Assembly: GCA_030770545.1 (NCBI GenBank)
Contig: CM061096.1
Span: 6,987,501-7,051,500, forward strand
Length of the DNA stretch: 64,000 nucleotides
Reading direction: 5' to 3'
Source: Macropodus opercularis
Taxonomy: Eukaryota; Chordata; Actinopteri; Anabantiformes; Osphronemidae
The notes below the pieces were generated by a model. It did no database searches. It had not been told where the DNA came from and was given only the letters and a program-made list of their open reading frames with translations. Positions 42,601-56,900 of this stretch are shown piece by piece (the first letter of the stretch is position 1; each line of letters opens with the position of its first letter). The translations under genes were made by a program, and so were the position numbers.

Positions 42601-45600
42601 AACCTGCAGGACGCAGTGTTTCTGTGCACCTCAGAGCCAAAAAGCAGGCGTTCGAGAAAGGAAACCTAGTCTAAAATCCTGACAGGACATAAATCTGTAC
42701 TGTAGATCAAACACAGACACAGATGATGAGCCTTTGCCTTCAGAACGACGTTAATGTGGAAGTGGGCGGATCAGCTTTCGGGCCTGAGGCGGTGAACCCT
42801 CGCACGGTGTCATTCTAACGCATGAATCCCAACGTCACATCACGCAAATCACCACTGGAATGCGTGAATCACTGCATGATTCATCTTATCTGGAGAGACA
42901 CAGTGATACCAAGCAAACAAATCCCCAGCGTCTAAACAGCAGGTGGACTGTGGTAAAATGATTTGACTTTGAGTACACAGAAGGATGGATGCTGTAAATC
43001 TGGCTCTTTAGCAAACTACTCCCAGTTGTTTCTTCAGCAGAGGCACAGACCAATAGAATGACAGACCTAACCAGGATATGTCAGTGTTCATGCGTCATAA
43101 CAGTCTGATGTCCCCGCAAACGCGCCCAGAAGCCTCTAAATACCTTTTTTGTCAACCCAAGTGTGTTTAGCTGTGACGCCCTTCTTGGAGGGACAGCAAC
43201 AAAGTGATTTACGTTATCCTAAATGAACTCATCTGCTTAACACTACAACCAGAAGCAGTTGTTTATTTATGCCCTGCTGCTTAAAGGATCACACTACTGC
43301 CTCTGTGCATGAAGGCGGCAGTCGTTCAGATCGCTGTGTATTGCGACTGATGCCTAGCGGCAGGGCAGCTTACCTAGGAGCGTCGAAGCTGTCGTAGGAA
43401 CCCACAGTGTAATGGCGGAACAGTCTTTTGGCTCGTTCTCCACGGCTCTCTGAAACACGAAGCCACAAGGATGTAAGCATGTGATGCTGCTACACGAGTA
43501 CTGTAAAGATTTCGTATCGTATTAGTTTCCAGCTGATTGTCTTTTAAGGATGACATCGCTGTGTGTGTTTGCTTTTCTTTTGCGAGGGTGTGATTACCTG
43601 ATCGGTTGTCTTGGCTTCGAAGCATCACTTCCTCTACACAGTCAGAGGGGAACCAGCCTGTGCGACCCCTGACTGTCCCCTCCCAGTACCCACCCTCGCC
43701 GACACTCAACACTAAGGAGGGAGGTGCAGGGAAAAAGCGGGATGTCAGGACAACAAGGCAAAACGACACAAACACACACTGACCAACGAGAAATGAATAC
43801 ACACAACAAATCAATGACGTTATACAGACAGAAAATAAATGATATAGACACGCACACACAAACATGCAAACCTCCTACATACTCACCAAGACATACATAC
43901 CTGGAGACACCTTAGACTCACTCACAAACACACACATATTCATACCTGCAGACATTAAATACAAACATATATAGATACCTTACACTCGTGTTAGGACAGG
44001 ACCATTACAAGTCATTTGAAGACACTTCTCATGTGGGTACTGCTTTGTCTCTGAGACCGATAGTCTCTCTTTACGTCTAGTGTCAGGCTTGTGGTACATT
44101 GTGATTTTAAAGTCATTTCTACTATTTTGTATTCACCGTAGCCATTATTGCTTGATGCTTGACGCGTAGTTTGGTAAATCTGAACATTTGTGTCAGAGGT
44201 ACAGTATAAATTGTGGGCAAAAACAAAATATAGAACTTGTTTTCTATATATGGTGTCGTAACCAGTGGATAATTTTCACTGTAACATTAGCTACTGGTTA
44301 AATAATGATACACAGGATGCAGCATCTGGCTTGATGTCCAAAATATTTAATCACTTAGCTAAATGGTTAGTAGAAAGTCTAATTAAATCTCACCTCTGAC
44401 GTCTGCAGTTGAGATATTTTGAGGAAATATCTGGTGTTATATTAAAGATTTAAACAAATAAATGTAACTGGACCTGTAACCACATATTACAGAGCTGTAT
44501 ATGTATGTCAGCTGTAGATAAGACATGTGAGATACAGACTTTATTTACATTGTTAAGGGGCAGAAAATCTTTCACCCAACTCCGTGGGTGGTTTAAAAAA
44601 AGAGCTTCGCTGTTTTCATTCCAGTTCACGGGTGTTAATACGTGAACCCTTACAACCACCGGCGTCCAACCAGGCCAATGAATTTACGCAGAAGACAAAG
44701 CGTGGTAGTTTAGGCTAGAGGACGCACACAGACACACAAAACACAGACCGCGGTGGGAAGATGTGCAAACACTCACCTTTCACCCTGTCTCCCTTATTAA
44801 AGCTGATTTCTCTCTCTCCTTGTGCAGAGTGGGCTCGAGTTGCTACAAAGACTCGTCCGGGGACAGCGCTGTAGAGGCGCCTCCGCTGGCCTGCAGGTTG
44901 TCCAGCGGTGGTGACAGCGGCAGGCCTGGACGGCAAGCAAGGTGGGTCAGAGAGACAAAACATATACGTGAAAGAAAACTAAGTTGGTTCTCCACTCACC
45001 CCTGCCTCCGACTCTGCCTGCTCCGGTCCTCCTTGTCTCCAATCCTGCCCCGCGATGGGGATCGTGTTCTCGCTCCTCTGGGGCTACTAGAGCTCCGAAG
45101 GGTACCAGTGTGTTTGTAGCCCTGAGCGGGAAAGGACGTGAATTCATGTCAGACAGGATGCTACTAACTGCACCGTGGCCATCCAGCTGATGGGAACGGT
45201 GACATCCAGACAGGATGGACACACACCTGTACAGAGACAATGTTTGTTCCTGGGGCGTTGGGCACTGCCATCCAGTCTGGCAGGTTCATGCTGCTGTCAC
45301 TGTTGGCCCGCAGAAAGGGGTGAGGGTGGGGTATCGTCAGTGTCCGGACACTCTCCCGCCTCTGAGGGGCAAACTTCGGAGACTCCACAAAGGGAACTGA
45401 AGAGAGGTGTAACAATTAATTTAAAGTATTTTATAGCTTATAAAGTTGTCTTTAATTTGTTGATTAATTGCTAATTGACTTTGTTTAGCATTATAGGTGC
45501 ACTAAACACATGGACTTACTTCATTGCATATCAGCATATAATTACTACTTACCCACATCTGTGTCGCGGTGATTTTTGATAATTTCTCCCAGTTCAAAAT

Positions 45601-48600
45601 GTCCAGACATGACAGCCACCTGATAAAATGAAATACATTCACTGACATTTAAATACAGTCACATGGCAAACAAATGCAAAAACGTCAAATGCCTGTCGTT
45701 AATAAGGCATGATTAAATGTCAATATACAGTATTTCATATATCACTATGAGATGTTCTGTTTCCTTAAAAAAAGACATTTTAATAATAATAGTTTTTCAT
45801 TGTTTCACCGCTGAGCAAAGGTTTACAGGTGAGTACGCAGTCAAGCATCTCTTTTCTCTGTCTTTTACGCACACCAACACACAGTCGACTGCCTCAGCTG
45901 GCTGTTCTGTATTGACGACGTTAATGTAACCAGATTAAAGGGTCGCACGCGAGCCTGCCACCTGGGACCTGTATGTGCATCTCAGCACGGTAATGGTTTA
46001 AAGCGAAATTAGGTCCCGGCACTTTCTGCTACGTTAAGTTAATAAGACATTAAACCATACAACCACCCAACATGCATAATTACCCAGCCAGGCGCTCAGG
46101 CATTACCTGAAAGGGGGTCTGCCCACTGTTATTCTTTGTGTCTTTATTTGCTCCCCTGTAGAGCAAAATTCGTGCACAGCTTTCCTGCAACAAACAGTGT
46201 TGAATAATATACGTTTAGCTTTAACGATACATTGCATAATTACGGCTTAAAGTTAATCTATATAGAATGTGTGCTCACTCATGCATACATTAGCTTTAGA
46301 GAGCACACCACTACTCTGCCTCATTTTACTTCTGGCATAATAAACGACGGCATCGCGCTTCACGACAGAGGTTGTCTACCTTGTTGTATAAAGCACAGAT
46401 GTGCAAGGCAGTGTTTCCAGAGGCGTTCTGAGAGGAGGAATCTGCCCCGTAGAAGAGGAGGTGCTCCAGATGCTGCGAGTTACCATTCTGACAGGCCTGA
46501 GGATAAACAGATCAAGTAGATGTGGATAAGTAGAGCATTTACCCACAAAGGAAACGGAGACTGAGGTGAAAAGAACAGGATGTTCAGAAGGAAGGAAGGA
46601 AAGAAGGAAGGATTTATGTGGTTGTTTAATAAAGTGGACATGGAGGCAAACAAGGACAAAGCACAGACAATGACACAGAGAGAGTAACAAGGTGACAGTT
46701 ATAAAGTGAAACCATGTTTAATTAACACCATCCCAGAGGGCAAGAAAACATACTAAGAGCAAAATTTCAATCATATTCATTAATATCAATAAGCACGGAA
46801 AAGATATAATCATGACATCATGAATCTGATTGTTACGGTTAAACATTTGACTCAATCATACTCAATACGATGACAGTACAAGATGGAGGCCATGAGCAGC
46901 TAGAAGTCCGACAGAGACAGATGCTGATGATGCGTGAGATGAAGAGGCCGATACCTTAATTATTCCTCCCGACCTCATCGTTCCACTTCACCACTGTAGT
47001 TTGGGTCACAGAAGCAGGATGAGTGGGATGAGGCATGAAAGGTGTCTGAGATAAAGGATGAGAGGTAGAGTGCAATGGCATGAAGGGTAGTGCATACATA
47101 TGCAAACCCTAGGAAACACAGTGAACTGGTCCATGACAAAAAGGATGAATGCACACTGTACACGTGAACTGCAAACCACAGAAATGAAAAGCCGTGAGGT
47201 AGAATTTATTTTCTTATGTAGTAAGACACATGTGGACATATTCACTGTGTACCTGGTGCGTCTCATCCCAGCCGTTCTCGTCCCTGATGCCCAGTTTGGC
47301 ACGGTGGTAAAGAAGTGTTTCGCAGCAGGATGTGTCACCTCCTGTCAGCACAGTGTGGTAGAGTGGGGTCAGCCCACGCCGGTCCTTATAGTCTGGAGAC
47401 GCACCCAGAGACAGCAGAACCTGCAGAACAACACGAGCCCATTAAACCTAAAGCACCCACCGCTGTCATAAAGAAATAGTTTGATAAATACTGAGGATGA
47501 TGAGGACCTTACATGCTAAGGCAACAAAAGGCAGGAAGTAAAGTCTATGAATATAAATATATCAAATAATAATAATAATCAGGATGGAAACGCTCAAGGG
47601 TCAGAGGTCGAGCAGCATCTCAGGTTAAACAGAATTATATATTGAAACAGAGCGAGCAGCTGTTTATTTTGTCAGAACATGGGCTCGGACATAATACATT
47701 CAATTATTTCCAGAATGAGTTTCCTTTTCACAGGCGCCTGCATTGTGACCAATCTGGGAGCTCAAACGTTGGACAAATGCCTAAAATGTGTGCTACACAC
47801 CTTTAACAGTAGACGATCTGAATATTAACGTTGTTCTCTCTTTCTTATAGAACAGAATAATAAATTTCTGTATATTCCCATTTTGCAGGTTGGGTGTGGA
47901 TTGTTAAGTGGGAGGGTCTTTTTTTTCTGTCTGCTCACACAACAATACAAAAGAGTATAATACTGCATAAAAGTCAATGCAAATACCCATCTTGGTGCAG
48001 CTTTTTCTGCATGACATTGAAAACGTATTACTTGTTACAGTTAGACAACAGTGCTTCTGGGAAATGAAGGAAACGTGAACGTTTACCAGCAGGGCTGTAT
48101 GGCGGTGGCCTCGAACAGCCTTGTGTAGCGGCGTGAGTCCGTCTTTGGCACGGAAGTCGATATGAGCCCCCCCCTCCGCCAGAACGCGGATGGGTTCACC
48201 TCCACCCGGTTCACACTGCACCGCCAGGGACAGAGGAGTCTCTGGAGGACACATGAGGACGTTGAGATGAAGGTAAACAAGGTGTTCATTTCATTTGTCA
48301 TTTTTTTAGGGGCTCACGTACTTTACAATGTACAGTTGTTAGGAGCAGTGTTTTTGTGTAATAATAAGGAGCATCCGTTTTTGGCATAGAGGAAAACTAC
48401 TGCAGTTGACACAGGAAACGTCCATTTAGCAGCGCCTTTAATAGAATTGAGTTATTTCCTGTCCGGTTAAATACAGTCGGTGTGAGCTTCTGGAGAATAT
48501 GGAGAAAGACTAACAGAGAGATGGTAGCAGGTCAAATCTAAACCATGATAACACAATGAAAGAATGGCTTCGCTCACAATTCCTATAGACGTGAGCTTTT

Positions 48601-51600
48601 TAATTATCTATGGAGAGAATGTGTCGTACAGAAACCTCTAATCTGGGACAATGGAAAATAACAAGCATCAAGTGAAAAATAAAGAAAGTGTTTGAATAAA
48701 ATGTTTAGCAAATTAACAGTTAAAGGTATGAATGGTGTGCACTTGTGTGTGGGAGCAGGTTAATCACGCTGTTATTATTATGTTATTATGTGAAAAATGA
48801 AACAGTATAATACTTAACTGCTCCATTATTAGTATTCATGTTTTTTCTGTGTGTACGAATGACTTGCATTTGTAACGTTTCAGCAGCGCTTGATGATTTT
48901 TCCAGACACTGTGTTGTCTCTGCTGAAGGTTCGCACTAGTAGCGGCTCTCTGTTGCCACCCAGTGTGCGGCAGTGGGAATGTGTCTCACACTAGTGATGG
49001 CAGTCGGCGTTTTGTTTTGACACTTGCTCCCGGAGCGACTGAGCGGCACAGCGCAGCACACCCAAGCTGTAAACGAGCCGTCTGCTGGGCTCCCTGAGCG
49101 TCTGAGGAAAGCCACCAAATTGTGAACAGCGCTGGCTTCCTGACATGTGTTGGGCCAACATCCTGCAGATCTCCAGCCAGAAAACCAAGGGAGGTGTTTT
49201 GTTGTTTGCAGAGTTTAAAGGTCAGGTTTGTACAGCAGAGCCACAGGTCACGTAGCTGCTGGTGTGATGCTGCTGCTGCTGCTGCGGGCGTTCAGGGATG
49301 CTGATTAATAGTGAATGTATGGTGCTGCAGCGTCTCACAGCGCCTGCACAGATGGGCAGGTCACCAAAACGACAGATGATGAAAGAATTTTCAGTCTGAT
49401 CAAGATATTTTTACTCTTTTTGCCAGTCCTCTAATGAGAATAGGGTGCAAAAGTGGTCCATGAGAAAGATAGTTTCTATTCAATAATTTAACAAAAAAGT
49501 CACATTCAATGACCAGAAGTAATCAGGTCATTATCAGTAGCCTCATGTGTGTGTGAGACGTCATGCTTTTACACTTAGTGACTCTTAAGTATGTCATGAA
49601 TACTGATTATTTATTTATACTAAGTTATTTTTGAATTGTGATGCATTTAATTTGAACAGCAACTTGTAGATTTTGTGTTCAATTAACTACAACACAAGTA
49701 TGATCTATTATTATTCAATTAACTACAACACAAGTATGATCTATTATTATTCAATTAACTACAACACAAGTATGATCTATTATTATTCAATTAACTACAA
49801 CACAAGTATGATCTATTATTATTCAATTAACTACAACACAAGTATGATCTATTATTATTCAATTAACTACAACACAAGTATGATCTATTATTATTCAATT
49901 AACTACAACACAAGTATGATCTATTATTATTCAATTAACTACAACATAAGTATGATCTATTATTATTCAATTAACTACAACATAAGTATGATCTATTATT
50001 ATTCAATTAACTACAACACAAGTATGATCTATTATTATTCAATTAACTACAACACAAGTATGATCTATTATTATTCAATTAACTACAACAAAAGTATGAT
50101 CTATTATTATTCAATTAACTACAACACAAGTATGATCTATTATTATTCAATTAACTACAACAAAAGTATGATCTATTATTATTCAATTAACTACAACACA
50201 AGTATGATCTATTATTATTCTCGTCACTAGTGCAGGTGAGGTAAATGTTAAAGGGCAGCATGGAGCACTTCTTACCGCCGGTGTCAGAGTCCTGGTAGTT
50301 GGGATCAAGGCCCTTGTCAAGGAACTTGGCCATCTTGTCCACAGCACTGGTTTGGATATAATCCATGAATTTCTTGAGGCTGGCCTACGTGTAAAAAGAA
50401 GAGATCAGCTGTGTAAAAAGTGCCATAATCACGGTTGGTTAATGTTCTCGTACAGTGGAGGATAACTTTGGATTTAAGAACTTACTGTCTATGTGATGTG
50501 TGACTTATGCAGGACAGCAGCGCTCATTGAATTACTCGCATTCACTTTCCAGACAAATCTGCTTCATACCTTTGTGTGCAGTTTGGCCAGTTGCTTCTCA
50601 TCCAGATTGGTCTGTTTGTACACCCTCGTCTTGTAACGAAACTGCACCCAGAAGGGAAAAGGAGATAAAGCAAACGAAGAGTTAATCTTAACACGGAAGG
50701 CCTTTGTCCTCAATTCTCACTGTAGCTCTTGGCCTAGATCCACAAAATGGGGCCTGCAGAGTTATTGTGCAGAGAAGATTTATCTGGTTTGCTTCACAAA
50801 CTGCTTTTTCTAGTTCACTGAAGACAAAAGTCGGGAAAGAAATTGTCTGGGTTTATATCAGATGGTTTAGTGTAGCATGGAAACAGAGCAGGTCTGCTTT
50901 AATAACCCGGTGTGACCTAAATATAAGTTGAGAAACATTTACACGAAATAAAACGTCCCTAAAACAAGGCTGAACACTAATGAATGCAAGCAACAAATAA
51001 AAACCTGTTGAGGGTGAAGCTGCTGGCTGTTTGACCCACTGCAGTAATTAACAACAGGAGCATCTTGAGGACAATTAGGCTGCGTCACCTCCCTGCTGTG
51101 TCTTACAACTGTGTCAAAGCGAGACTGGAGAAGTACCTCCAAATATGGTACCCCTTTCTCGAAGGACTGTGGGTACTCTCTGAGCAGCCTCTCCTCCTCC
51201 AGGAACTTGGCATCGTGGCCATCTGTGGCAGGCTGGAACAAACCATAGTTCAAAACGTCCCGCAATGATTCGGTAAGGGAGCACAGCACCTGCTGCTTGG
51301 CTTTCCACACCGTGGCATCTGGGTTAAACCGCAAACATTTCTGGAGAAGACACAGGTGCAGACAAGGCTCAGCGGAAAACATCTCAAGTCTTAACTAATG
51401 AGACAAAACAAAGTTGCACTGAAATTTGCACAGGAAACACTAATAAACTGGCAACAAGAGCAATGAACAGAGCAAGGATTGCAGGAACCAACAAACACAT
51501 GCCTTTAGATTATTATTCACATAAATCATACCTGAAGAAAGATAACTTTTACAATTTTTAATAGTAAAACAATCAAACCTTCACAGAGAGCTACACGCTA

Positions 51601-52677
51601 CATATGGGGTGAAATTATCTATGATACCAACCATCGCTGACTTCATTTACATAGATTGCACATGTGAGATTTCCAAAACACAGCGCTGTGTTAAATATTG
51701 AAATAGTGGAACCCAACCTTTTGGACTTATCAAATACAACCAAATACATTGACAGACAAAGGAGAGAGTGACACAAAACCAAATATTGACCTTTCTCTCC
51801 CAGGGGATTACTGGGGGGAGGATTGTACATTTTGTGTCAGGACAATACTTTTCAAATGTTCTTTGCCATCAATCACCTTGTGACTCTAAACCAAATCTTC
51901 GGACTCTGTAGAGAGATCATCACTGTCTTACACCAGAGTCCAGAGGCAGAGGAGGGACTGTGGGTGTTCCTCCTCTGGCCCAGCAGGGGGAGACAGTGTC
52001 AGAGTAAAAGTCAGCGATTCCCTGTAGCCTCAGTCACAAGGCAGGATATGAATGGCACTTTACTTTGGTGCAGCTCTAAGTGTCTCCCGTGGGGTCATGA
52101 ATGGCCAAATGCATAACGGCTCAGAGGCTCAGTCAGCAAAGTGGAACATAACTCACTACACAGATGGCTGGCAGAAGGTTTTTGGCACAATTCTCACCCA
52201 CTCACACTTTCCCCCCTTCACGGTGGAGCTGGGTTGTGCTCTGACCTTGATGCAGCTGCAGGAGTGGACCATGCAGAGTACAGTCAGATGCAGGGATCTC
52301 TGCCTTTTCCCTTCTCTTAATCCATAACAATTATGCACTCGCACGCTGTTACTCGTCTTAATCTCCTCACACGAACACGCGGACGCTCCTTTATCTGTAG
52401 GTTCGTGTATTTCTGTGCGTGTGTCCCACGGAGAAAGTAATAAAAATCCCCACACGGGGGGGTTGTGCAGAGGAGTAACATACCGTTTTCTCCCTCTATT
52501 TTATTCAGTGTCTCAGCTCGCACACAGCCAACCCGGTAGCCATGGCAACCGGTTCATTAGTAGAGCAAGCTGCTTGTTGCCATAGAGACATCCCTGTGTT
52601 CCCTAGGAGATGGGGTACTTGGATGGTGTGCTTGCGCTCGTGTGTGAGCACATGTATGTGTGTGTATGTATGTGTGT

Positions 52678-52708
<31 letters not shown>

Positions 52709-53940
52709 GGGGGGGGGTGTAGCGGTGTGTGGCAAAGGAGGAATGAGAACGTCTACGAATTTTAAGGTGAGAGTGAAAGAGGATGAAGAGGTGTGTCTGC
52801 TTGTATTAGATTAGATTTCACACACACATGCAGATACAAGTCTCCTCACCGCCCTCCCAGTCCCATGGAAACGCTCGCTGATCTCTGGAACTCGACAGTG
52901 AAAGTAAGTAAAGGTCCTACATTTCTGAACCTTGGTAAAGTACAACGCAGCAAAATGTATATTAAGTGTCAACTTACAGTAAGAAAGAATAAAAAGCTAA
53001 ATTCTGCTGCACTTTTCTCTTATTTACATTTCTGCTTTCTTTTAACACACTGATCAATATTAAATCAACTTTGTATGGCTTTTATAATTTTACTAGTAGT
53101 AGTTGACTGCTCATCCTCTTCATACTTCTCAGTGCACAAATAAACCCATTTTAGTCTGCAACTGTTCCCTTTATGTCCTATTTCCTTTTCTTAAGAAGAT
53201 AAAAAGGTGTGTTATGAATATCCTATGTGTATTTAACACTACTCTTTTAAAGGAAGGTAAAATTTTTTATAATATTAGCACAGCGGCCTGTCTCACATGC
53301 TTGTTGTTTCAAGCTTCAGACCTTGATTCTCCTTTTATAAGAACAGTGGAATAAATATTATCACAGCAGTGAAAAATAATGGTTTTAACACAGATGTGTC
53401 CTTACGATACAAAGCAAACAATGTATGTGTATCAAATGTCTATGCATTTGCGTTTTAAAATGAACAATTATGTAAATGACCCGATGACTCTGTTATGTTG
53501 TGGTGTGATGTTTTGGCATCCCTGAATTTCATTTTAAGTATGAAAATGATCTGAGTAATTCTTCTATCAACAGGTTCAGCAAAAACACAAACGATAAAAA
53601 CAATTAAAAAAAACATGAAACATGAAAACACACATGAATCCACCAAATGTCACAGCTTTTATGTAACCTATACATTTCATACGACTTTAAGTATTAATCA
53701 AATTTTAATGCGGCTTAAAACGCTTCTTTCTCTTGTGGTTTTATCATTATGCGGACCAAAAATTCTGCCTTGCCTTCTAAAGCCGTGATCACACTTTCCC
53801 ACTCACATACGCCCACTCACTCTGTCCATGCTGCTTTATCTTCCCCTTCCCATCGCTAGCTTCTTCTGCCTCCTTCCCACTCTCCTTCCATCTCTCTATA
53901 GCGGCCCTGTCACTTATCGATGCTGAAATAAGAGTCGCTC

Positions 53941-53981
<41 letters not shown>

Positions 53982-56900
53982 TGCAGGCCATGTGCACCGA
54001 GGATAAACAACTCCCCTTCCTCTCTCCTTTCCACATTCCGCTCTTCAAACCACTTCAGCTGCTCCTTCCTTTCAGCAGCAGGTTGTCCAGACCAAACTGA
54101 CTTCTGTTACATCCGCCCTCCCTCCCTCCCCTTCACCCATACTCCTCTCTCTATTACCTCACTCCCCTTGTTCACCTTTGGGGCTCACCTCTCTATTAGC
54201 ATAGAACCTTCACGCTGCTGTAGGGTGACACAGTGGAGCGTCTGTGTCTTGTAGCCTAAGTAGTCCACATATCTTAACTAGGAGCTGTGTGTGTGTTTCT
54301 CTGTGTTGCGTGCCCTTGTGTGTCTCTGTATTTCTGAGCGCACGGGTTGTGAGGCCAGATTCTACCCGAGGGGCTGAAGCTCGTACTGTACTTCAGAGTT
54401 TGCAAGAACTCAGCTCAAGTCCAACAGCGAAAGGAAAAAAAAAAAAAAAAAAAAAACCCAAACTCATTTGTTTCATGCTGGTTAATGCGTTGAGCAACCA
54501 AATGCCAAGTCGACAGTGTGTGCGTGAGTGTGACAATCTAATAAACCCGCGAACAAAACTGCTTTGACCCCCTGCTGCGGCAGGATCATATCAGCAACCT
54601 GCGATACACAGACGATGCACAGACGGGTATTAATGGACCCGTGCCCTTTGTAAAGTTCGTGGATTTTTCAGCCGTCTGCGTTAGATGACGCATCGGCAAG
54701 TAGTAATGGTCCGACTCTATGTGGTAGACAGCTGCAGTCTCTCACTGTGCATCAGAACACCAGCAGTGCTGTAGATTGACAGTGATGTGACACAGAGCTT
54801 CCCAGCAGTTATTAAAAGAGTGTTAAAAGAGTTCACAGAGAGGAGACACAGCACATTAAATGTTTTCTCTGAGTGCTGAGCAATAGGAGAAAGAGACAAT
54901 CAGCTCTGTTCTTCAGGTCCAAGGGTATCGGCAGCTGCCTTGCAACGCGATACATATCACAAATAGAGACAGCGCACAGCAATAAACCCGAAAGTAAATC
55001 CATCTGTTCCGAATGCGCATGAACAAAGCCGGTTAATGGCATGAGGAGCACAGAGCTGTCATCCAAAGACGCTCATCTGTTTTCCCGATGCCTTTAAGTG
55101 CCTGTATTTGTGCACATATTGAGAGCATTACAGTTGCTGTTCAGCAGCTCCTGCCTCGTTTCTAGATCACAAGCAAACTTCCAACAAACAAACAAGCAAG
55201 TCTGTGTTAATTGTCACCTAATGTTTATGTGACATCTGTTTTTTTGTTTGTTTTGTTTACCACATACTGTATATAGTCTCTGGTCGCCAAGGACCCTCAG
55301 CCCTGCCTCAGAGATCACTGCAGCCGTATGTGCAGCAATCACAACATAAATTGCCATATCAAAGTCTGGAATGAGACAGTAATGAGTCAATTATTTCACA
55401 CAACACTGTAATTGTGGCAAAAAGGCACATACAACGCAAAGTCCCCATGTTTGTGTGTGTGTGTGTTCATTTAAGGTCCACATAACCACATGTTAGTCAA
55501 AATTCCTGCCTCCATTCATAACATTTGCACTCGCTCACTCCCTTGTCTCATTATGGCACAATTAACGAGCAATTAGAGTTTATTGCGGGTGAATTAGCTG
55601 ACATGCCGAACAGACCTAATGTACTGGGAGCGTTAAGGATATTACCACGACGCCACGGAGAGAAGGACGGGGAAGGACGAGGAACAGGAGAGAGGATAAG
55701 ATGAAGCAGAGCAACAGTAACAGCAAGAAAGGTTTTATTTTGAAAGCGCAGAAGGAAATGTGGGAAAGGATGAAAGTGAAGAAAAAGCAGAGCAAATGTC
55801 AGCATGAGGATGAAATGGCTTGAGAGAGTAAGAAATAGGTAGATGTAGATTAATCATATGTTAATTTTTACCGTATGTGATACAAATTAGATAAAAAATT
55901 ACACTGCTACATCTTTTTTAATCAGCTCTTCATCACGACTCATAAAATACCAAAAGGTTTGGGAAAGCGCATGCGTGTCACGTTATAAAATGAAAAGCTG
56001 ACTTTGTTATTCCTTGTTTTGCTCTTCTTGATAAATTAAAAGAGCAATTTGATACAGTCACACATTTAATTAAGAGAAAGAACTGTGATGTTCTGCCAGT
56101 GCGAGAGTTCATGATTTTTTTTCCCTGATTAATATTTAGCACAAGTTGACTTTTCACCTTGTGTAGACTCAAAATATGTTTTTAAAATATTCAGTTTTTA
56201 GAGGTGTGATGCATTTATCTTAATGGGAATTAAATATAGATGGATCCTTTTCCCTGTACTCTACTTTTCTTCTAACTCCTATTAATTTTATTAATTTATT
56301 CAATCAGGATCTAAGTGACACCATCTCTAGGTTCCACATTCTGCCTCTACTCGATCTTCAAGCCTGTCTGAGCATCAACCTCTTACGCGTTCCCATTTAT
56401 CCACGGTTATACAATTAAACGTTGATGCCTATTTGTTAGAATAAATAAGGAGCAGTGAAATATTTATGATTGGATTTGAACACACGAACACACATCAAGC
56501 TCCCGTGCACATCCACAAACACACGCGCGTTGCTTAAAACACACCGTGCATAGATCAATAATAAATCAGCCAGCGGTAAGAGGGAGGAAGAAGCGTTGAG
56601 CGAGGCGTTTACAGTGCACTGGGATGGTAAATCTGAAATGTGGACACTCACACACACATCCACAAATATCTTTCACTTGTAGTTTTATTCTTACTGATGA
56701 GTATAAAGCATCACTGAGGCCTTGATCGCTTAATGGAAAGGCAAAATGAGGACGGACAGCTGATGTCTGCAGAACATGGCCTGCTGTTTGTTGAACATAA
56801 AAACAGCCTGGTTCGCCTTTTATCTGGCAAAGAGCAAAGATCCACGCGCTGCTCTGTTCGCCTTCCCTCCATTTGTCCTCCCCTGCTCAAAAACCACACG

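Larger units (their letters stand above)
35115..43373 (-). other. Long shank1 intron before the PDZ exons
   Basis: 8.3-kb intron, the longest in the gene. It holds a decayed LINE (40.3-41.1 kb), several GA/CT and GT tracts, and a possible internal first exon at 38.0-38.1 kb. Nothing else is supported. Confidence 0.8.

Noticed and set aside
49678..50220. CRISPR-like array
   Set aside because: Copies are contiguous with no unique spacers, and the DNA is vertebrate.
49673..50230. 185-residue open frame made of a repeating 12-residue string
   Set aside because: It is the translation of the 36-bp intronic minisatellite; the period is a multiple of 3 so stops never arise in one frame.
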